A stretch of 64,000 bases of DNA from Nocardia takedensis NBRC 100417. Its GTDB lineage: Bacteria > Actinomycetota > Actinomycetes > Mycobacteriales > Mycobacteriaceae. Where the stretch lies: positions 1 through 64,000 of the forward strand of contig NZ_BAGG01000123.1 of NCBI RefSeq assembly GCF_000308695.1, read 5' to 3'. Positions 9,139-17,869 of this stretch are shown in pieces. The notes beneath the pieces were generated by a model. That model saw only the letters and a list, made by a program, of their open reading frames with translations, did not search any database and was not told the origin of the DNA. The stretch's first letter is position 1. The number at the start of each line of letters is the position of its first letter. The position numbers and the translations under genes are program-made.

Positions 9139-10467
9139 ATGTTCCTGCCACGTATTGGTCAGTTCCGATCCGCCGCGCGACAGACCGGAATCAAGAAGTC
9201 GGTGATCGCCGCCTCCGCGGCGCTGCTGCTCCTCGGTCCCACGGCGGCGGTCGTGAACGCCGAACCTGCGCAGGGCCCGGATCTGCCCGCCGAACTCGTG
9301 ACGGCGCTGTCGCGGGATCTGAAGATCTCGCCCGAGGAGTACCTGCGCCGCGCCGACCTGGCCCAGGACATCGCCGCCTTCGCCACCACGGCGCAGCGGC
9401 AGTTCCCGCAGGTCTTCGCCGGTTCCTGGCTCGACGATTCCGGCAAGGGCGTCATCGCGCTCGCGCAGGGGCCGGGGGCCGACGAGGCGCGCGCCGCCGC
9501 GCAGGATGCCGGCTTCGAGGTCCGCAACGTGGCCAAGAGCGAGGCCACGCTGCGCGGTGAGAAGACGGCCTTCGAGCGCTGGGTGGACGCGCAGCCCGAG
9601 GCGATCGCGAACCTGGTGCGCGGCGTCGTGATCGACACCGTCACCAACAGCATCGCGGTGCGCGTCGACCAGGCCGGTCTGCCGCTGCCGAGCTTCATCG
9701 ATCCCGCGCGCGTGATCGTCACCCCGCCGCCGGTCGCCGGTGAGGCGCTGCCGCAGGCGGGCGAGATCGCGGGCGAGGTCTTCCAGGGTTCGCTGGCGGC
9801 GGGTGACGGCTTCGTCTCGTCGAACGCGCGCGGTTCGCTGCGCTGCTCGTTCGGGTTCAACGGCGTCGACCGCTCGGGCAACACCGTGAACATCACGGCG
9901 GGCCACTGCGATCCCGAACTGGCCGCCTCGGGCACCGAGAACGCCGCCACCGTGCACGAGTTGGTCGGTGGCCAGCGGTTGGGCCCCGAGCTCGGCCGGT
10001 TCCAGAAGTCGGTGCTCGGCGCGCAGGACTACGCGATCGTGCGCATCGCCGACCAGGCCAGGGACCGGTTCGACAACAACGCCGTGCGGGTGCCGAACGC
10101 GGCCCCGATCCTGCTCGAGGGCGTCGCCACCCCGGTCGTCGGCGCGCCGGTCTGCAAGTCGGGCGCCCGCACCGGCTTCAGCTGCGGCATCGTCAACGCG
10201 GTCGACCAGAGCGTGCAGGTCGAGGACCGGGTGCTGACCCAGAGTTTCTCCGCCAACATCTGCGCGCTGCCCGGCGACAGCGGCGGCCCGATCGTCACCG
10301 GCCGTCTCGCCCTCGGCATCTCGAGCGCGTCCTCGGTGGCCGACTATCCGGTCTGCGCGATCCCGAACCTGATCGGCGCGCTGACCGGTGACGTCCCGCA
10401 GTTGTTCGCGCAACCGGTCAGCGTCGTGCTCTCCGACAACCCGGGGCTGCGCGTCCAGACCAGCTGA
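9139..10467 (+). CDS. Secreted S1-family serine protease, tandem paralogue
   Basis: 442 residues with the same plan as the upstream neighbour. A signal peptide (VIAASAALLLLGPTAAVVNA) is followed by a propeptide beginning LPAELVTALSRDLKISPEEY, nearly the same motif as in the first copy. The catalytic triad is His256 in ITAGHC, Asp297 in AQDYAI and Ser381 in PGDSGGP. The mature domain keeps CSFGFNGVD and GAPVCKSGA, also shared with the first copy. No strong ribosome site precedes ATG 9139, so the start is the least certain part. The two copies differ throughout the propeptide, so the duplication is old. Confidence 0.85.
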   Translation: MFLPRIGQFRSAARQTGIKKSVIAASAALLLLGPTAAVVNAEPAQGPDLPAELVTALSRDLKISPEEYLRRADLAQDIAAFATTAQRQFPQVFAGSWLDDSGKGVIALAQGPGADEARAAAQDAGFEVRNVAKSEATLRGEKTAFERWVDAQPEAIANLVRGVVIDTVTNSIAVRVDQAGLPLPSFIDPARVIVTPPPVAGEALPQAGEIAGEVFQGSLAAGDGFVSSNARGSLRCSFGFNGVDRSGNTVNITAGHCDPELAASGTENAATVHELVGGQRLGPELGRFQKSVLGAQDYAIVRIADQARDRFDNNAVRVPNAAPILLEGVATPVVGAPVCKSGARTGFSCGIVNAVDQSVQVEDRVLTQSFSANICALPGDSGGPIVTGRLALGISSASSVADYPVCAIPNLIGALTGDVPQLFAQPVSVVLSDNPGLRVQTS

Positions 10468-10479
10468 TACCGGCTACGG

Positions 10480-10520
10480 AAGGGCCGACAGCGTGACCCG
10501 AGGGGTCGCTGTCGGCCCTT
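10480..10520 (+). terminator. Hairpin terminator after the protease pair
   Basis: A perfect 14-bp stem (AAGGGCCGACAGCG at 10480-10493, complement at 10507-10520) with a 13-base loop lies 13 bases after the protease stop. No U-tract longer than three follows, as is common in actinobacteria. Confidence 0.8.
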
Positions 10521-10614
10521 TCCCGTTCCGGGGCGGGTTGCCGCCGCCCTTCCACGGCCTGAACGGTGCGCGATCGGCTACCGGCCTCCGCGACCCTCGG
10601 GCATCCTGGAGCGC

Positions 10615-11487
10615 ATGTGTTTGGTGTTGATCGGCTGGCGTGCGCACCCGGAGTACCGACTGATCGTCGCGGCGAACCGGGACGAGTTCTACACCCGGCC
10701 GACGGAGTCGATGCGGCGCTGGACCGAGGTGCCCGGCATGATCGCGGGCCGCGACGTGGGGGCGCGCGGCCGCACCGAGGGCGAGCCGCCCGGGACGTGG
10801 CTGGGGCTGTGGGAGAACGCGGGCCGGTTCGCGGCGGTGACGAATGTGCGCAATCCGCTCGATGACCGACCCGATGCCCGGTCGCGGGGCGCGCTGCTCA
10901 TGGATTTCCTGCGCGGTGTCAGTCGCGACGGCGTCGCCGACTTCCCGGCCCCCGAGAACTACGTCCAGCAGGTCGCTGAGGCGCCGGACGACTACAACGG
11001 GTACAACGTGGTGGTCTCCGATCTCCGGTCGCTGTGGTGGCATTCCAACCGGGCGCTCGCGGGCGTGCCGCGGCAACTCGCGCCCGGCTTCCACGGCCTG
11101 TCCAACGCGGGGTTCGTCACCTCGGCTCCGGTCGGCCCGGACGCCGAACTGACCGCCGCCGCCCGGATCTGGCCGAAAGTACGCGAGGGGCTCGGCGCGC
11201 TGCGCAAAGTGGTGGGCTCGGAGCCGGATTCGGTGGAGCGCTATTTCGAGGTGCTGTCGGATCCGACGGAGGCTCCCGAGGAACTGCTGCCCGACACCGG
11301 TGTGCCGCACGAGATGGAGCGCGCGCTGTCGGCGGGTTTCATCGCGCACACGATCCACGGCACCCGGGCGAGCACCGTGCTGCTGGTACGCGAGGACGGC
11401 GGCTTCGAGATCGCCGAGCGGTCCTTCGGTCCGCAGGGAGCGCCGCTGGGCGAGGTGCGACTGTCCGGGGTGATCGCAAGGCCGTAG
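10615..11487 (+). CDS. NRDE family (TANGO2-like) protein
   Basis: 290 residues. The N-terminus MCLVLIGWR and the hallmark AANRDEF at residues ~20-26 identify the NRDE/TANGO2 family. The family also has a conserved TWLGL segment, present here as PGTWLGLWENAGRFAAVTNV, with an N-terminal Cys at position 2. Members are typically 250-290 residues. The family's biochemical role is unsettled (linked to lipid or haem handling in eukaryotes). It stands alone between two terminator hairpins, so it is probably monocistronic. Confidence 0.8.
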   Translation: MCLVLIGWRAHPEYRLIVAANRDEFYTRPTESMRRWTEVPGMIAGRDVGARGRTEGEPPGTWLGLWENAGRFAAVTNVRNPLDDRPDARSRGALLMDFLRGVSRDGVADFPAPENYVQQVAEAPDDYNGYNVVVSDLRSLWWHSNRALAGVPRQLAPGFHGLSNAGFVTSAPVGPDAELTAAARIWPKVREGLGALRKVVGSEPDSVERYFEVLSDPTEAPEELLPDTGVPHEMERALSAGFIAHTIHGTRASTVLLVREDGGFEIAERSFGPQGAPLGEVRLSGVIARP

Positions 11488-11497
11488 GGCGAAAACG

Positions 11498-11535
11498 CGA
11501 TCGGCCCGTCCCCCACGCGGGGAACGGGCCGATCG
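11498..11535. terminator. Bidirectional terminator between convergent genes
   Basis: CGATCGGCCCGT (11498-11509) pairs with its perfect complement at 11524-11535, and CCCC/GGGG pairing continues inside the loop. It lies between the plus-strand NRDE gene and the minus-strand secreted protein gene and can serve both. An A4 run on its left acts as a short U-tract for minus-strand RNA. Confidence 0.8.
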
Positions 11536-11550
11536 AGTGTGCGGGTCGCG

Positions 11551-12270
11551 CTACTTCGGCGCTTCCTCGGTCTTCTTGACCTCTTCCGGCTTCTTGTCCG
11601 ACCACGCGGTGGTGTTCTCCGGGGCCTGCATCACCGAGATGAGTTCGATGCCGGCGGCGACCAGGGTCGGTCCGCCGATGGCGATGGTGCCCAGGATGCC
11701 GCCGACGCCCGCGCCGGTCACCAGACCGGGAAGGCAGCCCGCGGGGATGGTGACGACGCAACCGATGATCGCGCCGACCGCGGTGCCGACGAAGCCGCCG
11801 ATGGCGGTGCCGATGCCGAACTTGCTGGAGAAGTCGTTCTGCGCCCGCTGGTTCTCCTGCGCCGAGGCGACCGGCTTGACCGCCACCGGCTTGTCGAGGC
11901 GGAAGCCCTCGGGCTTGTCCGGGGTGATCTCGAGGACGGTGCCGTCCTTCTTCAGCTCGGACTTGACCGGGATGCCGGTACCGGCGGCGTCGAATTCCAT
12001 GGGCAGCGTGACGAGCTTGTTGCCCTTGCCGTCCAGGATGTCGACGACGTCGATCTTCGGATCTTCCGGCGTGGCTCCGTCCTTCTGCGTGAGCGCGAAG
12101 GTCCCCCCACGGAGCGTGGTGACAACGGTCTTGTCGACCAGTTTCACCGAGTAGTTGATGGGCTGATCGGCGGCGGGGGCCGGTGCCGGGTCGGCGTGTG
12201 AGGTCCCCATGGCAACAGTCATCGCGCCGATGACCAGAGCGGCCGCCGCGGTGGTCCTGCGGAGGTTCAT
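11551..12270 (-). CDS. Secreted hypothetical protein with Gly-rich hydrophobic C-terminus
   Basis: 239 residues from ATG 12270 (GGAAAA six bases upstream; a TTG at 12282 is less likely). A signal peptide (MNLRRTTAAAALVIGAMTVA..., cleavage near SHA-DP) leads into a ~120-residue region that looks like a compact beta domain (INYSVKLVDKTVVTTLRGG). A Gly-rich hydrophobic stretch with two Cys residues (GCVVTIPAGCLPGLVTGAG) and a Lys/Glu-rich tail follow. This resembles a recurrent family of secreted Nocardia proteins of unknown function. I recognise the architecture, not a function. Confidence 0.7.
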   Translation of the reverse strand: MNLRRTTAAAALVIGAMTVAMGTSHADPAPAPAADQPINYSVKLVDKTVVTTLRGGTFALTQKDGATPEDPKIDVVDILDGKGNKLVTLPMEFDAAGTGIPVKSELKKDGTVLEITPDKPEGFRLDKPVAVKPVASAQENQRAQNDFSSKFGIGTAIGGFVGTAVGAIIGCVVTIPAGCLPGLVTGAGVGGILGTIAIGGPTLVAAGIELISVMQAPENTTAWSDKKPEEVKKTEEAPK

Positions 12271-12633
12271 TCGGTTTTCCAATCCATCATCAGAGTTGTC
12301 GCAACCCGCTTTCCCACGCGAGAGCTCTTTGTCAATCCGAGAGGTGGTCGGCCCTTTTCGGATTCTCCCCGAGCAGTGTGAAAACGAGCACAGCTAACAG
12401 ATCGACGTGAGCCTAATGGAATGCGCTCCCAGAAGCGAGATCCCCAACATCGGGGGCAGTGTAAGCCTCCCCTAACGGAACCGCTCGTACCATGCGGTTT
12501 CCCGCCGGGCCAGCAGGCCGGGCAGGCACCGGTTCGGACGCTGTAATGTGACATTCATCACATACAGGATCAGGGTCAACTCCCAGCGTATGGGGATAGC
12601 AACCAAACCGGGATCGTACGATAGAGGCAGTAT

Positions 12634-12649
12634 GTTACCGGCGGGTAAC
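12634..12649. promoter_or_regulatory. Palindromic operator-like site upstream of the iron-sulfur reductase
   Basis: GTTACC and GGTAAC flank GGCG, a TetR-sized palindrome. A further GTTAC half-site lies at 12659-12663. It is centred ~95 bases before the reductase start. The 12271-12735 intergenic stretch holds, besides this, a CCCCTAA at 12469-12475 that is the reverse complement of the TTAGGGG repeat in the iniB region. Nothing else in it is recognisable. Confidence 0.4.
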
Positions 12650-12735
12650 TTACTGGCGGTTACGATACGAGCCAACCGTGTCGACGGCTCCGTCGACCTG
12701 GAACGCTCGTGTTGCCTCGAAAGAAAGGTCGCGAC

Positions 12736-15700
12736 ATGAATGCCCTGACAGTGACGCTGGGCACGATAGGTGCGCTGCTCAGCATCGTGTGCTGGGCCTC
12801 GTTCGTCGGCGGGGTCAGGAACATCGTGCGCACGATCATGGTCGGGCAGAGCGCCCCGGACCGGTGGCGGCCGTTCTTCCCCCGCTTCAAGCAGATGGTC
12901 GTCGAATTCCTCGCCCACACGCGGATGAACAAATTCCGCACCGTGGGCTGGGCGCACTGGCTGGTCATGATCGGCTTCATGGGCGGCGCGATCCTGTGGT
13001 TCGAGGCCTACGGACAGACCTTCGACCCCGAATTCCACTGGCCGCTCATCGGCGACACCGCGATCTACCACCTGTGGGACGAGATCCTCGGCATCGGCAC
13101 CATCGTCGGCATCGGCACGCTGATCGTCATCCGCCAGCTCAACCACCCGCGCGTCCCCGAACGCCTCTCCCGGTTCAGCGGCTCGAAATTCGCCCCCGCC
13201 TACGTCATCGAGACCATCGTCCTGCTCGAGGGACTCGGCATGGTCTTCGTCAAAGCGGGCAAGATCGCGACCTACCACCACTCCAACGCCGCGACCGACT
13301 TCTTCACCATGCAGGTCGCCAAACTGCTGCCCGCCAGCCCCACGATGGTGTCGATCTTCGCCTTCATCAAGCTGATGTCCGGCATGGCGTTCCTGTACCT
13401 GGTCGGCCGCAACATCACCTGGGGCGTGGCCTGGCACCGGTTCTCCGCGTTCCCGAACATCTACTTCAAGCGCGAGGACGACGGCGGCGTCGCCCTGGGC
13501 ACCCTGAAGCCGATGATGTCGAACGGCAAAGCCCTCGACATGGAGAACGTCGACCCCGACACCGACACCCTCGGCGTCGGCAAATTCGAGGACTTCTCCT
13601 GGAAGGACATCCTCGACGTCACCACCTGTACCGAATGCGGACGCTGCCAGTCGCAGTGCCCCGCCTGGAACACCGGCAAGCCGCTCTCGCCCAAGCTGCT
13701 GATCATGTCGCTGCGCGACCACGGCTACGCCAAAGCCCCCTACCTGCTGGCCGGCGGCCGCAAGGACATGGGCGGCGACGAGATCGGCCTGGTCGACGGC
13801 GAAGGCAACCCCGACGAGAAGAAGCTGGCCCGCATCCCCGAGGCCGCCCGCGCCGAAGCCGAACGACCGCTGGTCGGCGGCGAGGACGTCTCCGGCATCA
13901 TCGACCCCGAAGTGCTGTGGAGCTGCACCACCTGCGGCGCGTGCGTGGAACAGTGCCCCGTCGACATCGAACACGTCGACCACATCATCGATATGCGCCG
14001 CTACCAGGTGCTCATCGAATCGGAATTCCCCTCCGAGCTCGCGGGTCTGTTCAAGAACCTGGAGAACAAGGGCAACCCCTGGGGTCAGAACGCCAAGGAC
14101 CGCATCAACTGGGTCAACGAGATGGAATTCGACATCCCGGTTTTCGGCCGTGACGCCGATTCCTTCGACGGCTACGAATACCTGTTCTGGGTCGGGTGCG
14201 CAGGCGCCTACGAGGACCGCGCGAAGAAGACCACGAAAGCCGTCGCCGAACTCCTCGCCACCGCGGGCACCAAATTCATGGTCCTCGGCGCCGAGGAAAC
14301 CTGCACCGGCGACTCCGCGCGCCGCGCGGGCAACGAATTCCTGTTCCAGCAGTTGGCCGCCCAGAACATCGAAGTGCTGAACTCGGTGTTCGACGGCGTC
14401 GAACAGAGCAAGAAGAAGATCGTCGTCACCTGCGCGCACTGCTTCAACGCGCTCAACAACGAATACCCGCAGGTCGGCGGCAACTACGAAGTCGTGCACC
14501 ACACCCAGTTGCTCAACCGGTTGGTGCGGCAGAAGAAGTTGATCCCGGTCGCGTCGGTCACCCAGAACGTCACCTACCACGACCCCTGCTACCTCGGCCG
14601 CCACAACAAGGTCTACAACGCCCCCCGCGAACTGATGGCCGCCTCCGGCTCCACGCTCGTGGAGATGCCCCGCCACGGCGAACGGTCCATGTGCTGTGGC
14701 GCGGGCGGCGCGCGCATGTGGATGGAGGAACAACTCGGCAAGCGCGTCAACGTCGACCGCGTCGACGAGGGCCTGAGCACCCTGTCCGGCACCAACGGGT
14801 CCGAAGGCCCCGGCAAGATCGCCACCGGCTGCCCGTTCTGCCGCGTCATGCTCACCGACGGCGTCACCGCGCGTCAGGAGAAGGGCGAGGGCGAAGGCGT
14901 CGAGGTCGTCGACGTCGCCCAACTCATGCTCGACGCCATCGACCGCGTGGAAGCCGCGACCCTCACCGAGAACCTGGCCGTCATCCAGCAGCCCAAGGCC
15001 GAGCCCGAGCCGGAACCCGAACCCGAACCGGCCGTCGAAGCGGCGGAAACCCCCGCGAAGGCCGCGCCCACCGGCGGCGGTCTGGCGATGAAGGGCGGCA
15101 AGGCACCCGGCGGCGGACTCGCCATGAAGGGTGCGAAAGCGCCCGGCGGCGGCGGTCTGGGCATGAAGGGGGCCGCGAAGGCTCCCGGCGCCAAGGCCGA
15201 CGACGCGCCCGCCGCGGAAGCCGCGCCCGCCAAGGGACTCGGCATGAAGGGCGCCGCCAAGGCTCCCGGTGGCGGACTCGGCATGAAGGGTGCCGCCAAA
15301 GCCCCCGGAGCCAAAGCGCCCGCCGCGGAATCGGCTGAATCCGCACCCGCCGCGGAACCCGCGCCCACCAAGGGACTCGGCATGAAGGGCGGGGCGAAAG
15401 CCCCCGGCGGCGGACTCGGCATGAAGGGCGGGGCCAAGGCTCCCGGCGCGAAAGCGCCCGCCGCCGAGACCGCTCCCGCCGAAACCGCCGCCGAGGCTCC
15501 CGCCGCGCCGCCGGTCAAGGGCCTGGGCATGAAGGGTGGAGCGAAGGCTCCCGGCGCGAAGGCTCCGGGCAAGCCCGCCGCCGCGACCGAGTCGTCCGCG
15601 GAGTCGGCGGATGCGTCGGCGGCCGGAACCGCCGGTGCCGCGACCACGGAATCGGCCGGCGGGGAAGAGGTCAAACCGACCATCGCCGCCAAGGGCCTGG

Positions 15701-16092
15701 CGATGAAGTCCGGCTTCAAGCGCCCCGGCCCGAAGGCCCCCGGCAAGACCGCCCCGGCCGCCGAGCAGCCTTCGACCGCCGAGGAATCGGCCGACACCGG
15801 AACTTCCACGGCCTCCACCGATCCGGTCACCGCCGAGACTCCGGACCCGCCCGCGGAATCGGTCACCGCCGAAGCCCCGGCCGCCGAGTCGACCGCCGCC
15901 GAAGCCCCGGAATCCACCGAGGCCCCGGCCCCCACCGAACCGGAATCCACCGAAGCCTCGGACTCCACCCCGACCAACGGCAACGGAAACGGCACCTCCG
16001 GCAACGGCAAACCCCGCGTCGCCCCGCCGACCGCCAAGCCCGGCGGCCTCGGCTTCAAATCCGGAGCCAAGGCCCCCGGCCGCAACAACTGA
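12736..16092 (+). CDS. Membrane heterodisulfide-reductase-like iron-sulfur protein (Rv0338c type)
   Basis: 1118 residues from ATG 12736 (AGAAAGG seven bases upstream). The N-terminal ~230 residues contain several membrane helices of the nitrate-reductase-gamma/HdrE type. Two 4Fe-4S motifs follow: CTECGRCQSQCP (298-309) and CTTCGACVEQCP (397-408). Two CCG-type domains come next, with CAHCFN and YHDPCYLGRH...MCCGAGGARMW. These are features of electron-transfer oxidoreductases that move electrons between a membrane quinone pool and an unknown partner. Residues ~755-1118 form a low-complexity tail with ten copies of GL(G/A)(M/F)K(G/S) followed by KAPG-like turns. M. tuberculosis Rv0338c is shorter (882 residues by memory); much of the excess is this tail. 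The Rv0338c gene is considered essential in mycobacteria; the substrate is unknown. Confidence 0.85.
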   Translation: MNALTVTLGTIGALLSIVCWASFVGGVRNIVRTIMVGQSAPDRWRPFFPRFKQMVVEFLAHTRMNKFRTVGWAHWLVMIGFMGGAILWFEAYGQTFDPEFHWPLIGDTAIYHLWDEILGIGTIVGIGTLIVIRQLNHPRVPERLSRFSGSKFAPAYVIETIVLLEGLGMVFVKAGKIATYHHSNAATDFFTMQVAKLLPASPTMVSIFAFIKLMSGMAFLYLVGRNITWGVAWHRFSAFPNIYFKREDDGGVALGTLKPMMSNGKALDMENVDPDTDTLGVGKFEDFSWKDILDVTTCTECGRCQSQCPAWNTGKPLSPKLLIMSLRDHGYAKAPYLLAGGRKDMGGDEIGLVDGEGNPDEKKLARIPEAARAEAERPLVGGEDVSGIIDPEVLWSCTTCGACVEQCPVDIEHVDHIIDMRRYQVLIESEFPSELAGLFKNLENKGNPWGQNAKDRINWVNEMEFDIPVFGRDADSFDGYEYLFWVGCAGAYEDRAKKTTKAVAELLATAGTKFMVLGAEETCTGDSARRAGNEFLFQQLAAQNIEVLNSVFDGVEQSKKKIVVTCAHCFNALNNEYPQVGGNYEVVHHTQLLNRLVRQKKLIPVASVTQNVTYHDPCYLGRHNKVYNAPRELMAASGSTLVEMPRHGERSMCCGAGGARMWMEEQLGKRVNVDRVDEGLSTLSGTNGSEGPGKIATGCPFCRVMLTDGVTARQEKGEGEGVEVVDVAQLMLDAIDRVEAATLTENLAVIQQPKAEPEPEPEPEPAVEAAETPAKAAPTGGGLAMKGGKAPGGGLAMKGAKAPGGGGLGMKGAAKAPGAKADDAPAAEAAPAKGLGMKGAAKAPGGGLGMKGAAKAPGAKAPAAESAESAPAAEPAPTKGLGMKGGAKAPGGGLGMKGGAKAPGAKAPAAETAPAETAAEAPAAPPVKGLGMKGGAKAPGAKAPGKPAAATESSAESADASAAGTAGAATTESAGGEEVKPTIAAKGLAMKSGFKRPGPKAPGKTAPAAEQPSTAEESADTGTSTASTDPVTAETPDPPAESVTAEAPAAESTAAEAPESTEAPAPTEPESTEASDSTPTNGNGNGTSGNGKPRVAPPTAKPGGLGFKSGAKAPGRNN

Positions 16093-16103
16093 CACCAGGA
16101 ACT

Positions 16104-16139
16104 GAGTAGAGCCCGGTCCCCACGGACCGGGCTCTACTC
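16104..16139. terminator. Strong hairpin terminator after the iron-sulfur reductase
   Basis: A perfect 16-bp stem (left arm 16104-16119, right arm 16124-16139) with a 4-base loop begins 11 bases after the stop codon. Confidence 0.85.
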
Positions 16140-16332
16140 ATGTCCACGACCGCCCGAGCACCGAATGTCAGAGCAGGCCAACGACGCAGAGGCCCTCCTG
16201 GCAGGCCAACTGTCGAGCCGATAGATCCATGACCTGCAGCAGAATGCCCGAGTGCAACCTCGACCACGTCGGAACCGACCTTCAACGGGGCGAACTGCAG
16301 ACGAAGGTAGCAGCAGGCGGCCTGATCAGGTA

Positions 16333-16352
16333 GTATCACATCTGCGTGATAC
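16333..16352. promoter_or_regulatory. Inverted-repeat operator of the toxin-antitoxin locus
   Basis: GTATCAC (16333-16339) and GTGATAC (16346-16352) form a perfect 7-bp inverted repeat with a 6-base spacer, ending nine bases before the toxin start. HigA/XRE antitoxins usually repress their own operon through such a site. Binding here is inferred. Confidence 0.6.
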
Positions 16353-16361
16353 TGTCGATTC

Positions 16362-16721
16362 GTGCACTTGTTCGAGATCATCGCCGAACAGGAAGTCGTA
16401 GGCTTCCTGCTGGACTTGACTCCTGAAGATCGCGCCCGCGCGGACTTCAGGGCAAGCCTTCTGGCCGAGAAGGGCCCGGAACTGACCATGCCTCACTCCC
16501 GCTACCTCAGGGATGGCGTTCGTGAGCTTCGTTTCGAGATCTCCGGAAACCGCAATGTCCGGATCACCTATTGGTTCCCCGGGGACCGAAAGATCATTCT
16601 TCTGACCGTGTTCACCAAGTCGACACAGCACGAGACCATCGAGGTGAATCGAGCCATACTGGCAAAGAAGCTGTGCGAGAACGACCACGACCCGACGTAT
16701 CACAACGTATTCGAAACCTGA
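16362..16721 (+). CDS. higB: RelE/HigB-type toxin (Gp49-like)
   Basis: 119 residues from GTG 16362. The sequence pattern (FLLDLTPEDRARADFRASLLAEKGPEL, LRDGVRELRFEISGNRNVRITYWF, ILLTVFTKSTQ) is that of the phage-derived Gp49-like/HigB family of ribosome-dependent mRNA interferases. The Arg-rich strand and KSTQ turn are the expected active-site area. Base composition is visibly lower in G+C than the flanking genes, suggesting transfer. An XRE antitoxin follows, but 304 bases away, an unusual distance for a HigBA pair. Confidence 0.8.
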   Translation: MHLFEIIAEQEVVGFLLDLTPEDRARADFRASLLAEKGPELTMPHSRYLRDGVRELRFEISGNRNVRITYWFPGDRKIILLTVFTKSTQHETIEVNRAILAKKLCENDHDPTYHNVFET

Positions 16722-16895
16722 CCGGTGACCGTTGCGACTGCGCCGATCGGCGCGAGTCGGCTGCCACTGCGGATTCGAACCAGCAGCACGACCCCACCCG
16801 CCCTGGACAACACACCCCCTTGAGAACAGGAGTTCCGATGTATGCCACCTCCCTGCTGAAAGATGGGACTCATGACCGTGACCGGTTCTCGGTGA

Positions 16896-17012
16896 ATGGG
16901 TAGGGCACAGCGAGCAACCCCGGAAGAAGTCGTTGACGCGCTGAATACCGTGCGTGACGGATCTTCGATTCTTCCGCCTCGAAGGCCGAGGTGGAAAGGC
17001 ACGAAAACCTAG
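16896..17012 (+). CDS. Small open frame between toxin and antitoxin
   Basis: An ATG-to-TAG frame of 38 residues (MGRAQRATPEEVVDALNTVR... ending RWKGTKT) lies inside the toxin-antitoxin gap. Its stop lies at the ribosome site of the antitoxin (AGAGG, 17011-17015), so translation could be coupled. I recognise no family. It may equally be a leader or chance frame. Confidence 0.25.
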   Translation: MGRAQRATPEEVVDALNTVRDGSSILPPRRPRWKGTKT

Positions 17013-17025
17013 AGGTAGATGAGAT

Positions 17026-17331
17026 ATGACCACCGCAGGACGAAACATCGGCCAGGAGGAATTCGACCGCCGCAGCGCGGAGACCCGCGCTACCTCGGAG
17101 TACCAGGTTGCCTACCGAGCGGCCGAGATCGCCTATCGGCTCGGCGAGCAGGTTCGGCGAGTGCGGGAGGCACGGGGGTGGACTCAGAGCGAGTTGGCGA
17201 AGCGAGCCGGAATGAAGCAGAACGCCATCAGTCGGTTCGAGGCTGGTGACGGCGTGCCCACGATCCAGACTCTCGACCGGATCGCCGGCGCGCTGAATGT
17301 GCAGTTGCACATCGAACTGATGTCGGCGTGA
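17026..17331 (+). CDS. higA: HigA-type XRE antitoxin
   Basis: 101 residues. A helix-turn-helix of the XRE class (EQVRRVREARGWTQSELAKR, then AGMKQNAISRFEAGDGVPTI) occupies ~45-95, and the end NVQLHIELMSA is typical of HigA antitoxins. It starts at ATG 17026 after AGAGG. It should neutralise the toxin and bind the upstream inverted repeat. The 229 bases after it show nothing recognisable. Confidence 0.8.
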   Translation: MTTAGRNIGQEEFDRRSAETRATSEYQVAYRAAEIAYRLGEQVRRVREARGWTQSELAKRAGMKQNAISRFEAGDGVPTIQTLDRIAGALNVQLHIELMSA

Positions 17332-17560
17332 ACCGAATTCGAAGCCGCCCGACCCAAGACAACTAGTACCCGTATCGCGGTCTCGGGCCGAACTGACCCC
17401 GCGCTCCTCGATGAGCGCCTGGTGACCGGACTTCGAGGACTACGGCGCTGCCAGTCCTCTCCGCTCTGGATCGGAGAGCGTTCGACAGGAGCCGCGATGA
17501 GCGGGTCGTTTCTCCGGGGCGTGCCATTCTGGGAGGGATTGCGGACGCGGGGAGGTCGGG

Positions 17561-17869
17561 GTGGGGGTTCGGTGGGATGTGGTGGAGCGGGTGTCGGCCG
17601 GCGGGGTGGGGATCGTCGCGGCGGGATTCTGGGTGTTGTGCGTGAGTGTGGTGTTCGGGTCGCGATTATCGGATGATCCGGGTCATGATCCGCACGGGTA
17701 CGGGTTGATCTTCGGAACGGTGGCGGCGGTGCCGGTTGGGGCGGTGGCGGTTGCGCTGGTGCCGCTGGCTTTCGTCGGGCGCGTCCGTGCGCAAGTGGCA
17801 CAAGTGGCGTGGACCGTGTTCCTGGTCGTGACCGTGCTGACTTTCGTCGCCTGGTTCACCGCCGCCTGA
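17561..17869 (+). CDS. Small three-helix membrane protein, hypothetical
   Basis: 102 residues from GTG 17561 (GGAGG at 17551-17555). Three hydrophobic segments are visible: VGIVAAGFWVLCVSVVF, LIFGTVAAVPVGAVAVALVPLAF and VAWTVFLVVTVLTFVAWF. Codon use is typical of the genome. No family is recognised. It stands alone between the toxin-antitoxin pair and convergent dehydrogenase genes. Confidence 0.6.
   Translation: MGVRWDVVERVSAGGVGIVAAGFWVLCVSVVFGSRLSDDPGHDPHGYGLIFGTVAAVPVGAVAVALVPLAFVGRVRAQVAQVAWTVFLVVTVLTFVAWFTAA

Noticed and set aside
12472..16095. 1207-codon Gly/Arg-rich minus-strand frame
   Set aside because: Antisense of the iron-sulfur reductase; it ends within the upstream intergenic DNA and shows no family features.
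16768..16790. GGATTCGAACC, a reversed tRNA T-loop look-alike
   Set aside because: The flanking T-stem does not pair and no anticodon or acceptor arm can be drawn on the minus strand.
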